Of a stretch of DNA of 6,982 nt, positions 6,383-6,982 are shown in pieces. The position numbers were made by a program, and so were the translations under genes. The notes beneath the pieces are model-generated. The model saw nothing but the letters and a program-made list of their open reading frames with translations, had not been told where the DNA came from and made no database searches. Source of the stretch: JACRLI01 sp035542815 (GTDB lineage: Bacteria > Eisenbacteria > RBG-16-71-46 > JACRLI01); the NCBI GenBank assembly GCA_035542815.1, contig DATKKS010000036.1, forward strand, positions 1-6,982. Reading direction: 5' to 3'. Numbering within the stretch: position 1 is the first letter of the stretch; each line of letters opens with the position of its first letter.

Positions 6383-6403
6383 CTTCACCTCACCCACGTG
6401 AAG
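6383..6403 (+). promoter_or_regulatory. Leader inverted repeat touching the ribosome binding site
   Basis: CTTCAC at 6383-6388 pairs with GTGAAG at 6398-6403 across a 9-base loop. The right arm overlaps the first bases of the AAGGGGGG Shine-Dalgarno (6401-6408) for the ATG at 6412. Pairing would partly cover the ribosome site. It could also be a protein-binding dyad. No convincing -35/-10 pair was found in 6325-6411. Confidence 0.3.
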
Positions 6404-6411
6404 GGGGGATC

Positions 6412-6912
6412 ATGAGAAGGATTCTGGCCGTCTCGCTGATGGTGGCGCTGGGCGCGGGCCTCGCGGCCCCGTGCGCCCTGGCCAAGGGCCACATCCTGCG
6501 CGAGGGGGACGTCGTCAAGGTCAAGCTCGAGGGCGACATCAGCGCCAAGGGCTCCGCCACCGGCGACACCGTCGGCGTGGTCATCCCGGAGGCGTGGCAG
6601 CGCGACCCCAAGGGGGCGCCCGAGATCCCCGCCGGCACCCACGGCGTGATCACCCTCAAGATGGGGGAGCCCGCGGGCGACAAGGTGGCCTACGACGTCA
6701 CCAAGCTGGTGTTCTTCCCCGAGGGCCACCGGGTCACCGCCACCACCCGGGTCTCGCCGGAAGGCGCCGGTGTGATCGAGGTCAGCGGGGCGAGCTTCTT
6801 CAAGAAGCTGCTGCTCCCGCCGCTGCTGGGGTTCCTCTTCTGGCACAGCCACGGCTCGGTGGACGAGGGCAGCGAGGTCAGCCTGGAGGTCCGCAAGCGC
6901 GTGGACTGGTAG
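6412..6912 (+). CDS. Small secreted protein of unknown function
   Basis: 166 residues. The N-terminal Sec signal peptide has a basic start (MRR), hydrophobic core at about 4-20 and an ALA cleavage site at 22-24; Cys21 is not in a lipobox because Pro precedes it. The mature part looks beta-rich. It has REGDVVKVKLEGDISAKGSATGD (30-52) followed by EIPAGTHGVITL (71-82), a pattern I associate with periplasmic proteins that pair 'S...GD.V' with 'IPAG(T/S)...G' (resemblance only). A hydrophobic stretch at 133-144 (LLLPPLLGFLFW) near the C-terminus could be a buried strand/helix or a weak membrane contact; the end is charged (EVRKRVDW). The start is supported by AAGGGG about 5 bases upstream. It lies 87 bases after hmgA, with stem structures between, so it is probably a separate unit. 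No function is assigned. Confidence 0.85.
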   Translation: MRRILAVSLMVALGAGLAAPCALAKGHILREGDVVKVKLEGDISAKGSATGDTVGVVIPEAWQRDPKGAPEIPAGTHGVITLKMGEPAGDKVAYDVTKLVFFPEGHRVTATTRVSPEGAGVIEVSGASFFKKLLLPPLLGFLFWHSHGSVDEGSEVSLEVRKRVDW

Positions 6913-6924
6913 GCCCGCCGGGCC
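6912..6924. terminator. Stop-overlapping hairpin after the secreted-protein gene
   Basis: GGCCC and GGGCC form a 5-bp stem around GCC, beginning at the last base of the TAG. A longer alternative pairs GCCGGGC at 6917-6923 with GCCCGGC at 6943-6949. No T-run follows. A weak terminator candidate. Confidence 0.3.
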
Positions 6925-6960
6925 GCGCAGCGCCCCCGGGCCGCCCGGCAACCGCGCACC

Positions 6961-6981
6961 CTACTCCAGCGGGATGCGGCT
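6961..6981 (-). CDS. Possible C-terminus of a minus-strand gene leaving the window
   Basis: On the minus strand the frame entering from the right edge reads Ser-Arg-Ile-Pro-Leu-Glu and then a TAG stop at 6961-6963. This is an ordinary-looking protein C-terminus and would make the gene convergent with the secreted-protein gene, leaving 48 GC-rich bases between them. Six codons cannot prove a gene. Confidence 0.2.
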   Translation of the reverse strand, partial: SRIPLE

Positions 6982-6982
6982 C

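Noticed and set aside
5010..6401. 463-codon plus-strand frame overlapping hmgA
   Set aside because: Out-of-frame Pro/Gly/Ala/Arg-rich shadow.
1..6982. Possible new multi-gene defence, mobile or biosynthetic system
   Set aside because: No integrase, transposase, toxin-antitoxin, nuclease, CRISPR or biosynthetic signature was seen; the core is a standard homogentisate pathway with unrelated neighbours.

Overview
This window is very GC-rich bacterial DNA, with almost every third codon position G or C, and is densely packed with genes. It carries four complete plus-strand genes, one complete minus-strand gene, and a chemoreceptor gene that appears cut by the left edge. A trans-membrane chemoreceptor, a predicted lipoprotein and a cleavable Sec signal peptide point to a motile or surface-sensing, high-GC, probably Gram-negative bacterium. 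Myxobacteria-, Gemmatimonadota- or Eisenbacteria-like soil lineages would fit, but nothing in the sequence fixes the phylum.

Left block (1-1596): a methyl-accepting chemotaxis protein with TM1, periplasmic sensor, TM2, HAMP and signalling hairpin. It converges on a minus-strand lipoprotein gene (1694-2752) that encodes a six-blade NHL-type beta-propeller. The 97-base gap between them holds two nearly identical perfect hairpins spaced exactly 40 bases apart. A 126-base divergent intergenic region (2753-2878) then separates the propeller gene from the metabolic block and holds the most plausible promoter in the window.

Metabolic block (2879-6324): three same-strand genes form a tyrosine/homogentisate catabolic operon. 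They encode 4-hydroxyphenylpyruvate dioxygenase (hppD), a fumarylacetoacetate hydrolase-family enzyme, and homogentisate 1,2-dioxygenase (hmgA). Together they convert 4-hydroxyphenylpyruvate to homogentisate, open the ring to maleylacetoacetate, and hydrolyse fumarylacetoacetate to fumarate and acetoacetate. All metal-ligand residues expected for the three enzymes can be seen. The maleylacetoacetate isomerase step is not encoded here. HmgA carries an unusual 31-residue Arg/Ala-rich C-terminal tail.

Right block (6412-6912): a small secreted protein of unknown function. A possible minus-strand gene may end at 6961 and run out of the window.

No mobile element, CRISPR array, tRNA, rRNA or clear defence/novel multi-gene system was seen. 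The most unusual structural signal is that each of the five plus-strand stop codons is followed, with no gap, by a GC-only inverted repeat. One of these lies over the fumarylacetoacetate hydrolase start site.
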